Of a stretch of 64,000 bases of DNA, positions 37,880-51,204 are shown piece by piece (position 1 is the stretch's first letter; each line of letters begins with the position of its first letter). Origin of the DNA: Taenia hydatigena (Eukaryota; Platyhelminthes; Cestoda; Cyclophyllidea; Taeniidae); NCBI GenBank assembly GCA_036345935.2, contig JADWOT020000002.1, positions 15,973,270-16,037,269 on the forward strand. Direction: 5' to 3'. A program made the position numbers and the translations under genes. The notes under the pieces are model-generated. The model had not been told where the DNA came from. It searched no databases and saw only the letters and a list, made by a program, of their open reading frames with translations.

Positions 37880-39253
37880 CGAGGTGTCTCCATCTGGCCT
37901 GAAAGTTCACGTTGCTTCGACGCCTTGCGTTACCGATTTTGCCTTTATTTGCCCCTTGTCCACCTAATTCTTCCTGCTGTGCTAGATGCAAGCTGGCCGA
38001 CTCGGTACTTTCCTGTTCACAAATCGAGAGGTCTGTTTCAATCTAAAATAAAGCAGTAAAGTAGGGGAGGCACAGGATCAGAAATGGGGCTGGGTGTGGC
38101 GTGGTGAGTCATTGGGCGGGAGATAGAGAGGTGGCCATATGCTCAGTTCAAACCAAATAGCCATCCAACAAACAACCAAGGAAGAGCTTACCTCGTCCAG
38201 TATGGAACTGTCAATCTGGTCGTCTAAAAGGACAGGTTCGAAGGAGGCAATGAGACGAATGTGTCTTCGCGCTCTGATACACCTATGTATACACACACAC
38301 GGCCTACCTGTATTTGTGCTACCCCATCTGATGCGACTCCCCAAAAGAACAAAAATAGGTAATGGGCAGTGACACATACACACAAGCACACAAAATCCGG
38401 ACAGACGATCAAACAGAAGCCGACACACAGTGTTCACCTGCACAATGAAGGGTGTGCAGGTAGACTTAAGAGGCGAGGACACATGCTTACCCGTTATCGA
38501 AAGGCGCCACGCTGACACAATCTCTACAAGAATAACAAAGAGTAGGCAGTGAGATAGGCACCTAACAGTTTGGCGGCCAGCCTGCAAATTACGAAGTTGG
38601 AAGTAGAAGCGACGCGCTCACCTTCGCTCTTGAGCAAGTAAGTGTAGGAATAGGAGATAGACCAAAGAGGAGATGGTGCGGGACAAACTAAAGCAACAGT
38701 GTAGGGCTGGAGATAGAAGGTGTTTGGCAACTCAAGCTAAGCTATGCCAAAGCAACTGTTGGTCATCAGTACAGTGTAATTTAGTCAGATTCAGTCTAGA
38801 CTGTGCTAGTCTGTTCTAGGTTAGGAATCTCGGCACTATTTATTCACGTCATAATCAAAGGTAAGACCAGTAGAGCGATAAAAGTGACTTACTAAGAGGG
38901 CGTTTGCAGAGGATGAGGTAGGAGGAGAAGGCAGGGGAGACCTGATGTTGAATTCGAAGAAAATGAAGAGAAGAAAACCAAGAGGGATCCAGAGGAACAA
39001 GGTGTTCTCGTGGCACTAAAGTGGAAAGTTAAAGGTAAGGAAATGAAATGTTGACGACTACGAACTTCTCTTCTTCAGGTGACTTGAACGCATGGAGGAC
39101 ACACGGTAGGATGTAATGTAAGACGCAACACTTGAGAGCATATCCAGCCTAGTGAAGGACAAAGGTGGCACTCACCAAAGACGCGTCGAAGCGGGGTGTG
39201 GGGAAGAAGGAGGCGACAGGTGGGCTCCCATCCCTCCATTCCGAGAACGCCAT
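37880..39253 (-). pseudogene. 5' end of an ABCC/MRP transporter-like gene, copy 1 (damaged)
   Basis: Exon 1 (39,176-39,253) begins with ATG and reads MAFSEWRDGSPP to FDASL, ending at GTGAGT. Exon 2 (38,893-39,015) joins in phase and reads CHENTLFLWIPLGFLLFIFFE, ending at GTAAGT. The C..NT...W.P pattern followed by a helix is typical of the first membrane segment (TMD0) of ABCC/MRP transporters. Further exon-like blocks are at about 38,640-38,714, 38,491-38,523 (IVSAWRLSITG), a micro-exon of about 33 nt, an exon reading HIRLIASFEPVLLDD, and a last exon (SICEQES to FQARWRHLVS) that stops at about 37,880. The acceptor of the micro-exon is TTTTGG here against TTTTAG in the other copy. No nucleotide-binding domain follows. 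ABCC identity rests on the TMD0 pattern only. Confidence 0.5.
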
Positions 39254-40218
39254 TGGACCCTATTCTTGCGTGCGCCCTATGATCCCTAATATCTAAGAGG
39301 AAGAAAGGAAAGATCTCATGTCACATCGCACGGAGTTACGTTGCATCGATTAGGCGGGCCAAATCAGGATGGTACAGTTGGCTTAAGTGGCATCGTAGGG
39401 AGGCGTCTCTGAACATGAGACTCTGTCAAGCCGCGCCTTTCTTCCCTAATTTATCTAAATCTGCCACAATCTAACCTGGGTAGCTAATTAGGCCTGCTAT
39501 ATTCCAGTGCAATCTAGCGTGATCTAGTTAGGCCTAGTCATGAGCAACGTGCTACACTGCTTCCACAGTGGGATATGGATATAGGGCACTTCGTTGCACT
39601 CCACTAGTTCCGCTGCTACTGCTGCCATTGTTTATTTAGTGCTCGTCAACACATGTAAGAACCATTGTAAGCAAGTGCAAAACAGTTAACGCAGTAAAAA
39701 GGTATGCATTAAATTAGAAGAATCGTCCACATACCCCTAAAGGTTTCTATGCAGCTAAAAAAATTGATGCCTCTGGTGCGAATTCGCAATGTCGTGCTTG
39801 GACGAGTCCCCGCCTTGCATCACGAACGACACCAGAGGCACATGCAGTTCGTCCGGGGACGTGAATTGACCTGCATGCTCGGCTGAAAGAGAAAAAGGAA
39901 CGATTGTGATAGAGACGAAGCAGAGAGAGTGGGAAAGAGGAAAGAAGGACTGGAAGTGGACACTGTTGGATGACTGCATGGTGCTTTAGTGCAACCCTCA
40001 TTATTTCCTCCATTTCTCCCACCTTTTCATGAATTGATGCATTTACCCACTCACCTAGCCACTTGACTGAGTTAAATATGAAGCATTTAGCTTGGTGGAG
40101 GGAATGTGGATTTCTTTTCAACAGTATGCTTGAAGAGGCTAAGCACAGCTTTTCTTTTCTATGCATTTTACATGAGATATCATATGTAATAATAGCGACA
40201 TGGGAGAAGAAAAGGAAG

Positions 40219-40291
40219 GTGAGAGAATGGGAGGAGGAAGAGGACGAGGAGGAGGAGGGGGAGGAGGAGGAGGAGGAGGAGGAGGGCTCGG
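40219..40291. repeat. (GAG)n microsatellite beside the assembly gap
   Basis: Interrupted GAG/GGA repeats run almost up to the N run and may have helped cause the gap. Confidence 0.9.
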
Positions 40292-40325
40292 TAGCACAAC
40301 TTACCCCTAATTTCTATTATATCTA

Positions 40326-40487
40326 NNNNNNNNNNNNNNNNNNNNNNNNNNNNNNNNNNNNNNNNNNNNNNNNNNNNNNNNNNNNNNNNNNNNNNNNNNN
40401 NNNNNNNNNNNNNNNNNNNNNNNNNNNNNNNNNNNNNNNNNNNNNNNNNNNNNNNNNNNNNNNNNNNNNNNNNNNNNNNNNNNNNNN
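40326..40487. other. Assembly gap (162 N)
   Basis: Run of ambiguous bases. The homologous place in the copy at 16.66-16.85 kb has ordinary sequence of similar length. Confidence 0.99.
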
Positions 40488-42221
40488 CATTCTTATGGGT
40501 TAAGCGAAACAAAATATTTGAAGCATACTAACCACCCATTGCTTTTTGAAGATACATCTGGCTTGGGAGATACCTTCATTAGAGACACGGGAAACATGGT
40601 ACTCTACAACTAATTTAGCTTCCCAAAGCATTGGCCAAAAGTTTAGCTCCTATGCTTCACCGAATTGCTCACTAAAGTGTAAATGTCATGTGGGCATTTA
40701 ATTCTCAAGTGCTTGCTGCCCGATAGGGAATACCTACTGGTCACACAAGCGCACAGGCATTAGTCTCATTTTCGCATGCACTATTCCCATTACATCAAGG
40801 CAGACTGACAAGTCCAATTCGCTAAATATTTATTGCGTTTTGTTGCACACACTGAGGGCTGAATCGACAGGATGCCTTAAGATTGTGAGCATGGGCATAG
40901 GCAAAGATTACAGCTTTCGGACTGTAATTGATGTACATGGACGCCTCGGCAAACCCTAAGTTGATTGAGCTAAGGCTGGAAAATACATTAAACATTTAGG
41001 CCACATAAATCGCATGCCATCACTAAGTCACTACTGCACGTATGGCAACATAGGTATTTCCCCGTTTGAAGATCAGATCCAAGAAGGAGTGCTTGTTATC
41101 CCTTTCTTTAATTGCATTCTACTAGCTATGACTCAGCTTAGAAGCAGAGCAGGAAACCATCAATCGGAAAGGACAGAAATAGGGCTTGCAAATAATCCTG
41201 ACGATGTAATATGTATACCTATCCAACGATAAAAACCGAAGAGGCATTTTTCAAATGGATGTGGAAAAATACAATGTGAATGTGTTGAATCTGCTTAAAT
41301 AGGATGTAGAGTCGCAGGAAATTAAAGGAATAAGTGTCGCCAAAATTGTGCAATTATTAGGTACCAATTATTAAGTTCGAATTAGTCAATCGCCTAAGTA
41401 AGTTAGTGCCTGTAATGTTTAAGCTTCTGCTGATTGCTTTGCCAAAAATATTGAATATACCGTAAGCATCCATGGATTTCATCCGACAGGCAACTTTGCT
41501 GAAGAGAAAAGACGGCAGTAGAAGAGATGCCATTGAAGAGCAGCATAGGCAAGGAAATCTAGATAGGGCGCGTCATTTTATGTCTCAAACGATCCAGCTC
41601 GTATTCATTGGATTTGATTCTTATCGTGATGGCCTATAATTATTTGAAGGACCTTTTGAGCTTCCTTTAAATCAAATGCAAGTGGTTTGATTACTTATAG
41701 TTGCTAAGTCATCGTGGTAAAGGCTAATTGAAGCACAAATGAACAGCATTGCTGGTCCTAACGAACGCTAGTTCTGCTTGTGATCATACATCTTAGATGA
41801 ATGTTATCAAAATTGGTGACCTAGATATGGTGCGATGGGTTAAATTTATCAAAAGCCTGCTTTGAATGAACTCTGATGAGAATGAAGATCGAAAAATGCG
41901 GACTGGCTTTGTGAAACTTGTATAGCAATGCAAAAAAGCCAGATCACCGTAGTGCCAGTTATGCATCACCATTGTGTATTCAGCTGAGCTTAGAATATAA
42001 TAGCGCATTTTTAGAATTTCCTGAAGGCTAACTGCAAAATGGTGCTGAGGTGCAGTGCAATACAAGACGTTCTGCTATTAAGTTGATGATAGATGTGTTG
42101 GATTCTCTCACATCCAAAGCGATAGCGATACCCCTAAACCGCTAAGCCCTGCGATCGCAATTGGTAAATTAGTGACCGTAATTTCGCAAACGCATGGATT
42201 GACAGCGTTTTACGTAGTGAG
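40488..42221. other. Unique, AT-leaning interval without a gene
   Basis: Only short frames occur. No splice-supported exon, RNA or repeat is recognised. Confidence 0.5.
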
Positions 42222-42296
42222 CTCTGGTGGTCTAATGGTTAAACTTTGGATTTTGATTCGAGGCTCACTCAGGTTGTCGTTTCCAACGCAGTCGCT
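42222..42296 (+). pseudogene. tRNA-Gln-like relic, possible SINE head
   Basis: GTGGTCTAATGGTTA is a good RNA polymerase III A box and D arm, and TTTGGATTTTGATTC resembles a tRNA-Gln (UUG) anticodon arm. The T arm (GTTGTCGTTTCCAAC) has a 4-bp stem but no proper B box, and the acceptor stem does not close. It is therefore a tRNA-derived relic rather than a working tRNA. Confidence 0.35.
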
Positions 42297-45282
42297 CTGG
42301 ACGTTTCGAAGATTAGTGTTGGGTCTTTGGTTATTTCCCAAATTCATGATGCAGCTTAGGCAGTGTGAGACCGTACTGCCATTCGTCTGAGTTGGAACTG
42401 GCAGCTTATTTGAGCCTTTTAGCATAAAAACCTTGCAAACTAATATGTGGACACCTGCTACTCGGATTTGTCGACGACTGCATGTTGCCCAGCGCATAGA
42501 GAAGACGTAACAAGACCGGTGCATAAATAAAGGACCCATTGCGTCCGACGGAAAGAACAATGCTTGACGTGTCTTTGAAACATTTGAACTCGTCTGCTGG
42601 TAGATGCTCCACAGAATCCCTGGTCTTGGCTACTCACAAACCCATCAGTAGCACAGCGACTAGGTAGACATGAAAAATGATGCATTGTAAAGCACCACAA
42701 AGCTGGTGGAAGGAGGCAAGACAAGTGTGTGAATCCGGAAAATCCAATTGAGTGCTAGAATCCAAAAAAAACACACAGAACCACAAATGCCAGGATCGAA
42801 ACCATCAACCTCCACAGCAAATTCATGAGTTCTCAACCGTCCTCTCCTTCACCCATAAACTCTGCGAATCTCCAATAGGCCACAAGTACTGAGTTCAGCT
42901 ACGTACTACAAAGCTGGAGCACACACACAGATCCGTCAGTGCCTCTATCAAGGCGTCCATCTAACTACACCCACAGCGACATTGACAGCTGCGAGTTGAG
43001 ATGGCTGCTAATGGCTACAGGACGAGAGGAAGGCATACCTAGGTTTCACCTGTTGCTGATACCACGATGAAATGAAGTGTTGGTGGGTGCAGCCAACAGG
43101 ACCTCACTCTTCTTCACTCCCCTCGTCCCCCCCCCCACCACGATCGGCCATCAAAATGGCACCATCTTTCGCCCTACCACCTGCTTTAATGTTGACTTCG
43201 TTCCCTTCCTTCCTTCCCTCCTATGTCCATAACAACCCTCCTAGTAGATTTGACAAGCTTTTTTGCCGAATGAAGAAAGCACTTATAAGCAGAAGTGCGA
43301 TGTTGACTCTGGTTTTGAAGGTGAATCGACGCTAAAGAAACGCACGAATAAAAGTAATCAAGCTGAATGAGTGAACAAATGGCACAAGCAAATGGATACG
43401 CAGATCCGAGGGGGATGGGCTGCGTCCTCAATAAATGGACGTTCGGGCGAATGCCAGGGATGCCTAAATGGAAAGGCGCACAGGCGCAGCCCCATCTCGT
43501 TGGGCAGTCTCACAATGGTCCGGCGTCTCCACCAGCAGCAGCCAGAGCAGCCTTCGCATGGTAGGAAAGAGCCGACAGCTCCAATCTACCTATCCTTGCA
43601 TTTTTCGCCGCAATCAGCTGTCTTCCCTTTTGTAACATTTCAACGGGCCTAGGATTCTCTTCGCTCCTCTCCTACTCCATCATAGACCTCTTCCATCGCC
43701 TTGTCCAATTTATAGAATCCAACATCGGCTCCACACCCTTCATCAACCTTCTCTCTCAATCAAATGTCATTTATTCAAGCTCGGGACAGTCGCAGACCTC
43801 TCCTTGCATGATCCCGTCTCCCCAACCACAGCCATCGTCAGCCACCGCAGTGGTGAAACCTGCAGTGCCATTTATGCCCTCAAAAGGTTCTCAAGCAATA
43901 ACAGCCGTTCCAAAACCACCATGACATCTATCAGTGATTTGATAAAGATCAGAAAGCATTTGCAGGTTCGCCTCCACAACCACTATGGCTACAAGAAGAG
44001 GCTAAAATTAACAAGCGGCTGACCTCCGAAGATGCAAAACATAGTTGATTGACTACTTTGCCACGGACCACAACAACAACGACATCAACACCTTAACAAA
44101 CGTTTTCGAATTGAAAATGAAACATGGCAGCCTCGACAAACAGCAACGATCAGGCATTATAGAGTGACCACTGATAGACAACGATGGCAATTTCTTCCTG
44201 AGAATACAATACATAAATCCTTCACGGTAGGCAAAAACAAGTTGTAGACACATTGTGGTAAGCACAGGCTAGTCGTGAGCTTTCAACGCACAAGGACAGA
44301 GGAATGTAGTGGGGCTATATGAAGGCAAAGAGGTCAACACGGGAAGGCAATTGAACCGCTTTTCAGTCTCTGTCAAGGTCAACCCAACTTTGGACTGAAT
44401 TTGGCACACACGATGGGTGGCAACAAACAGGATCCAAGGGCTACAGAAAAGGTTGTACTTTATCAGTTCTGAGCTCCGATTCAGTCACTTCAAGAAGAGT
44501 CCAGTGCTGCTGCGTCGCCACTTTCATCGTCATTCCGCGCGCAAACAGGAAGAAGAGAATGCTACATGCACTGACCTTTCACCCTCCCTCCCCCCTGTCT
44601 CCTCCACATAAAACGCATTCATCTTTGCCTTGTCACCCAAATCAATCCCTCAAGTGGTGAGCGTACATTGAACGTGTAGACGATTGCCCACTGACTCTCC
44701 CAGATCTGCTCATGAGCTTGACGCCCGCTCAGTGCCTACAAATGGGACAAACTCATCGATAGCCACAAGAGACTAGACAGCTGCATCACAGTCGACTGGG
44801 TTAGTGGTGCTTACGCACACCTAAAACAAATCAACTCCTTCCAACCTCAAACATATCAACAACTCTACACTTCAACCACGTGCTCGCCGATGGAGACGCT
44901 GTGCACGTAAGTGCGAATGCAAATCTTAGGGCAGTCCCAAAACACGCGACTAATCCAAGAGCACTGCCCGCAAACTTAAAACGAGATTCACCAAATGACT
45001 TGATCAGAAGAATCGGTGCAACGTTGAGCAAGTAAATCAAAATTGTTGAGTTGAATGCAAAAGTAAGGAATGAACGAAGAAAATAAAACGATGAAGAACA
45101 AATGGTAGATGGCTATGTGAACACGGGATACAAATTGATTTGAAGTGGCTGAGTACTTTGTATTACGAATGGGCAAATAGGAGAACGATAAAAGCTTACA
45201 AATGTAGGTGACATAGGATGACAGGCATAACTAGGAACTCAGCCACCCTCTCTCCAATTCCGTAGCGATGGTCTGGCGTCGA
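42297..45282. other. Interval without a confident gene
   Basis: The best candidate is a plus-strand frame from ATG at 43,367 to 43,919 with a single TAG at 43,562 beside a GTAGGA donor-like site. Chance could produce it in a window this size. Confidence 0.4.
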
Positions 45283-46053
45283 TTAAGGCTCCTTCTCCAT
45301 TTCTGCCAGCCTCACTTCCTGTACCACCGAGGCAGTCCGAATTGCAGCAGATGAGGCGACATGTTTGCGGTAGGCTGCATCCAGTCCCTCCGACACCTAG
45401 TCGCGCGTAGCCTGCAGTGATGCGTTCGACGACAACGCCAATTCGCCACGTACCACAGACTCCACCAGCACTACTTCTCCGTCATCCTCCAGCGATGCAT
45501 CTGCGTCTGCACCTCCGCCTCACCTGACCTTTACGTTGGTCGCTATAATGCAGAAAAGACACTTGCTTCAGTAGTACACATTGTAAGGCCGGTCTTCTTC
45601 AATCTCCCCACAGTCTCGTGTATGCGCCTTCTCATAGGCAAGCATTGCAGTAGTGAAGTTTCTCTCAAATATCCCCCAGTTGTACTAAAATCCCATCGAG
45701 TAGACAGGTCGAAGGCATCACCAACGTTCGGTCTTCGTAAGCGAACGATTCCTTGTCAACAACTGCATCTGCATTTCACCATTGATATGAACGAAGCATG
45801 GTCTTTTCGGGCTAGAGTGGTGTGCACTCCAGACCCGTGAGAGGACCATTTAGGAGAAAGCATTGATGCAATTTCTCACCCAGTCGCTCAGCCAGAGAAT
45901 CACCCTACGCGGACGTGAAGAAGATGCAGGAGCAACAAATACATGGCTCATCAATCCTACCTTCTGGCATGCAAATGGCAGTCATGTGCTCAGTATCCAC
46001 CACCACAGCCACTTTGATGCTGCCGTAGGAGTAATTAACCAAATGTCGCATCG
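45283..46053 (-). CDS. Possible three-exon fragment of an unidentified gene
   Basis: An exon at 45,961-46,053 (MRHLVNYSYGSIKVAVVV to CMPE) ends at a GTAGGA donor and joins in phase to 45,543-45,751 (IVRLRRPNVGDAF to EASVFSAL), which stops at 45,543-45,545. A separate open stretch at 45,283-45,519 reads DDGEVVLVESV and, after one TAG, VSEGLDAAYRKHVASSAA to the final stop. That TAG would be removed by a 57-nt intron running from GTACGT to CTAG with both sides in phase 0, so it need not be a lesion. The junction between the second and third parts is not resolved. The residue pattern looks protein-like, but I recognise no family and acceptors are weak. Confidence 0.35.
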
Positions 46054-48479
46054 CTGCTCACACATCAGTCTTGCGTGACATAAGTCAAAAGAGATGTGCC
46101 ACATCCCGATCGCCTTCAACCAGAGGGCAGCAGCCATCAAAGCGGCAGCAGCAGACACCATCACATCCATTCAACGTGCTCTAACGGGTTCCATCGAAAA
46201 CAGTACGAACTCTTTCGATCATCCAATGCATTATCAAGCAGCCTACGACTTGGTAACACCGATAACGCAGGTGATAAGCGGAGAAATATTGCCTCGCTTT
46301 AACCACTCAAGCTTATTGTGGGCATTTGCAAACGACAAAAGACAGTTTGCACAAAGTTGACAAATTCTAATAGCAGGTTATGTGACAACCACGGCACGAA
46401 GTCATAACGGGTGCAACTCAAAGAGATCAATCGAGAACTGAGAGATCCTGACAATTTAAGTCACCCGATTGGATTATCTAAACACGAGTTCGTTGTACAA
46501 TACAATCGTCCATATTCGACAACCAAACATGGGTCCCAATGTTTTAGGATCTTAGACAGCAAGGCCCACTAATTTTGTGAAAGAGTAACTTATGCGGACA
46601 GTGATCTTTTGCATGCCACACAGACACTACTCCACACAGCTTTGACAGGAGGTAATAGTCATGGAGGCAATGGTCAGCTTGTAAGAATCGCCAGCAGCCT
46701 TTATCTAAATTGAGGAAACCAGGAAAACCAAATAGTCAGATTAAATCATAAAGGACTACCAATTGGACAACACAAAGTCAAATTTAACTTACATATCGGA
46801 TAAAACAATAGTCTTTAACTCTCTTTCCTTCCCTCCTGCAAGGCATCGGCTAACAGCAGGAACCACATGTTCACCACGTTATACCACCTCCACAGCCTAC
46901 GCAACCAAATCCACAACCTCACGGACAGGCAACGAGGAAGCAGTGATAGCAGCAGAACCATCAGCTGTGGTGATTCCGTTTTCACGCACAGAAAAAGCCA
47001 CCACCAATTCGTTGACAGCCCTGGCCGACCACTCATCAATGGCGTCAGAAATGCGCGTCACTTCAAGCAAAAAGAGTGCACAGAAGTGGGCAGTTAGCGG
47101 GCACGTTACAACTGCAGCGAGGAATTCGATGGAGTAGACATACAGCAAGCCAGACGACGTCAAAGACACATTGATCGTAAGCCTTTATACTCTGTCTGCG
47201 TGGATGGTGAGCGCAATACAATCGAGAAAAGCTGAGCTGCCGAGGAGACCGTCAGCGATTTCCACGTTCGTGGTCGCGATGACATTGCCGCATCAACAGG
47301 CTTAAGGTAGTTGAGGGGTGCAGGTTTAACAATGGGCTGCTAACTACCGGCTTTGCCGCATCGCATTCCTTGTCCGTAAGAAAAGCAGGGTCGTAGTGAA
47401 GTGGACATGAATGATTAACGGTGTATGGAGGCGTTAAGTGAGGGAAGCGACTGAGCGGATGGAAATATCTCACAATGAGGTAACAAAAGAGCAATCATAA
47501 ACTTAAAACCGAGCATAACAACCGAAAACCAACAACAGCATTTGCAAGTTAAGTACCATGGAGGAATCGACAGTTGCATTGGGATCACATCACACAGATA
47601 CTCGGCTGAACTTAGAGCATAAACTAACTCAACATTCGCAATTAACTTCACCGCATGCCAGCCTTGGTGATACAGAGTGGAGCCAAATCTACGTCAAGAG
47701 CACTCCAGATCTTCCATACCATTCTTTCCGTAAACTCACGAGGCCGAATTCGAACTCCGCACTTAGGAATTACAGCGACTAAGAGCAGCTGCGCTCCTAC
47801 CACACACAAACTCAGTCTTTTCTAGCATGTAATTGACAAATCTCGTTGCCGTCTTCACTTAGGAGTAAAAACCTAGACCAAACCGCACAGCAATCAGTAG
47901 CCAGAGAAAAGTATCAATCTAACGCATTAACTTGATGTTGATAGCAATTAGTGTCCATTTTCAGTAATCGTTCGCCTACTTCCATTTCTCTTAGCAAGGA
48001 AGAGAGTCTAAACGACTGAGAAAAACAAAGCGTTAATGTCGTATGTAGAAAAGTGCAGCGAAGATACAAGGAAGAAGTGAAAAGAATCATGACGCAGAAA
48101 AGAATAAGTCACGTGTTGTATCGCCTCGCTTTTGTTCGGCTCAAGAAATACCCACTATCGGAAACGTGTCTAAATAAATTAATCATACAGCACTGTACAG
48201 AACAGAGATGACTGGCTCACGCAATATGACTTACAACAGTTTTACCACAGCCCATGTGCCTCATTATTCAATCGACATCAAAAACTTGTTCACAAAAAAA
48301 ACGAGTGCATTTCTTTACTAAAAAAGCATTCATGCCTACTTTACTGCCTTATATTCAGCCAATTATTACAAACCGATAAGGAACCAACAATACATGGTTG
48401 ACGTCGAACCTATTCAAAAAAGTAAGGACACCAAATGTGTTACGATGGTGCGGGGAGGAGGGCAAAAACTTGCTGTGGC
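46054..48479. other. Interval without a confident gene
   Basis: A minus-strand frame at 46,897-47,169 has a hydrophobic stretch (IEFLAAVVTCPLTAHF) and could be a further upstream exon of the 45.3-46.05 kb fragment, but opposite-strand frames are equally open and phases do not connect. Confidence 0.4.
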
Positions 48480-48760
48480 TACTACTGGGTGACAGTCATC
48501 AAAACATCAGCTGCATCCACGACTCAGCAAAGAGATGAAATAGGGATCGAGCATTTGGCGCCTGGGGTTCCAACGAAAAAAACAGCCTTTCGATTGTTCG
48601 TCTCCACGCACGTACTCGTTGCCATGAAACTGTGGTTCGCTGCCCCATGCAAAGGGTGTCGAATGAATTGCATGCTGTCAATATGGACGATGAAGGAGAG
48701 CAGAATCTTTCGACCCTCCAATGACTGTATCGTACAGTGTAGACGTCCTCATTAACCATT
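48480..48760 (+). repeat. Dispersed relic of palindrome-core sequence
   Basis: It matches the reverse complement of about 59,020-59,290 and 31,210-31,430 with strong divergence. The plus frame reads THVLVAMKL..A and then MLSIW, and the core copy on its minus strand reads THALIAMEL..T and then MLSIW. Shared frame over this stretch suggests a formerly coding element. Confidence 0.5.
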
Positions 48761-51204
48761 GCAGCTGAGAAACGGGGAGCGAATGCCTTTCGAGGAGACG
48801 AAGAAAGTGCCCTTACGAAGAAATACTTCCAACTCTGTTTTAGCATTGACCAACTGCATGAGATTTACCTAGACCGAAATGAAGTTCCTACAATAAAAAG
48901 CTTCAATCGGATAGCAGAGCGGAAATAAAGGACAAGCTTACGCTTTGCCGCTTTTGGGACCAAATTATAATGTATCCCCTCTGACTCTAAAACTAGACTT
49001 TTTTCAATATTATTTGTTTCTACAATAAATGGAAATATGTATGAACTGGATTAAAACCTGTTTAAAGCCATCGAAGTAGTCAAACTCCTAGTTTCATCCA
49101 CCAAAGTCGGCACGCGGGTGCTTGCCTTTACTTTCCATCAAAGTCAACAACAGTCATCTGGATCAGAACATGGCAAAGGAGGCATCGTGAACTGTTTCTT
49201 TTAAGCAAACCTTCACGCTTGACTGCTAGAATTAATAAACGTTCACATTTTTTAATTCTCCGATGCACTAGAGGCCAAAATAAGGCACGGGAAACTACAT
49301 CCTACGATTCTTGTATCATTTGCTAATTCCCCCAACAGATTTGCCCGTAGTTGTATCTCGAAAGAATAATATTAAGATCTCCTTTTCTCAAATTTATGGC
49401 TTTCTAAAACAATGATTGCAGAACCTCAAACTCTACTTTAGAATCGTCTGGAATAGTTCGACGGGTTACTTCACGCACACGAACGGGACACGTAAACAGC
49501 AAGAAAACACGAATTCTTGCCTTTTGTCTCAATTTGAAAAGAACCTACATCCACCAGAATCAGCTAACATAGCCATACTGCGACGAGTCGCCTACGCCAA
49601 AAAAGACATTGTCAATACTAGTTTTTGATCAAAGTAGGTAACAAAATTCGAACATGCCACCACAGGCAGCAAGCCAACAATCCCTAATCACACTTTCACG
49701 CCAATCTATACTCCTATACATACATAAACTAAGCAAATAAAACACCCTTTATAGTGATTACTCACAATTCCAATTCTTTCAAAGAAAAGAGCAAGCCACA
49801 CGCAGCAACGACAATCTCACCAAATCCCAAATTTTCATCTACACCCCCCGCCCATGTGCAAAGCCTGTTCGCTACACAAAAAGCAGGCTCTAGTTATAAG
49901 TATCGCTATCAGCATTAAGGTTTCAAATAATCAGCATCTTGGTAAAAATACATTAATTTGGAAAAAAATGCTAGCTGTGCACAGGCGTATTTCGGCAAAT
50001 ATCATTTCATTTTTAACATTTCGTCCAGGGGTTACAAATCAGCGCTAAATGCATGTTTCTTCACTCCAGTCTTTTTAAAGTTGTTGATGCAAGTTAGTTA
50101 TTCGTTACAACTGGACTTAAGGAGCGAATAAAGAAAGTCAGTTGATTCATCTGTCAGTAGGTTTCCCTAAAATTTGCGCAGGATTAACTGCGTCAGTGAT
50201 TAGACAATAGTGCGTCAAAGCGATGTTTATGATTGCTTGAGTAAAACAATGATTTGTAATAAATTATGTACAGCAGGGCTACCACTTATTGCGTAAATAT
50301 GCCATTATCGTGGCTCAACGTACGAGTAGTTTACGGGTAGTCTATGGTCCTTCACCGCGGAATTATTTGTTGTCTGTCTAATTTATGGTGTGGGCTAGTC
50401 AGGTACTTCGAAAAAACCGATATTACTATTCGCGTTGAATGGTTTGTTGTCTTTATGGCAATGATCTTGTATTAATGGGACTTGTTTGGTAAAAAGAGCT
50501 GGGGTCTACTAAGTTTTTCATTATGTTCTGTCGTTTTAAAAAGTACTTATTTGTCCGATTCTGTATGCACCTATTTGCCAAGTCAAACACGGAGGAAAAG
50601 ATTAGGTCACTGTTGAGATTTATTCATTTTTTAGGTAAGATGCGAAGTTGAGGTAATTTTTAATGCTGCAAAGTGGTTTAAGCGATTAATTTAGCTTGTT
50701 GTGACAGTGTTTTTAATGGCCTATTTTTACTAGCAGTAGATTTTGACAACTGTAGGATAATTTTTTGAATGTAGTTGGAGATGCATCTAGTAATTGTCCT
50801 TTCTTCTTGTTAAGGACATTGAAGACTCCGATTTCGGCTGAAGTTGGCTTCCCGCAGTGAAGCGTTTGTTATAAGTGTGGGAACACTATCGACCAACACT
50901 AACTATGAATCCCGCCTTTACCATTACTTCGAACGTTGCTTAGGTGAGAATGAATCTCAACTTACGAATTGTCATAATCCCTCTTTATGCGTTAATGTTT
51001 TTGATGTACACGCTTCTTATCAGTATTTTGCTTCTGCTCTGGATTACTAAATCCTTTCGTAACTGGTGCATAGCGAAAATTGGATTGTCCAAGTTGTTGT
51101 CGTTACTCATGCCAGTGGATTCGATTACGCCTGTAGGACACTTTGCATTGGGATTACTCACTAAGATCCACATCGCTGGTTAAAACCTGAGTCGTTAGTT
51201 GTAT
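48761..51204. other. Unique AT-leaning interval without a confident gene
   Basis: A frame at 50,944-51,183 (79 codons) has one long hydrophobic helix (IIPLYALMFLMYTLLISILL), but nothing else supports it. No other feature is seen. Confidence 0.45.

Larger units (their letters stand above)
37331..40325 (-). repeat. Segment B', inverted copy of 51,463-53,540
   Basis: Reverse complement of segment B at about 93% identity over 38,590-38,720, with the same exon-like blocks. It is contiguous with arm A', just as B is contiguous with arm A at 53,540. It ends at the assembly gap. Its distal part (39,545-40,325) also matches 16,840-17,615. Confidence 0.85.

Noticed and set aside
43367..43919. Plus-strand frame of 184 codons with one TAG, beginning MSEQMAQANG
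   Set aside because: A run of this length with one stop is expected by chance a few times in 64 kb; opposite-strand frames are also open and no second exon was found.
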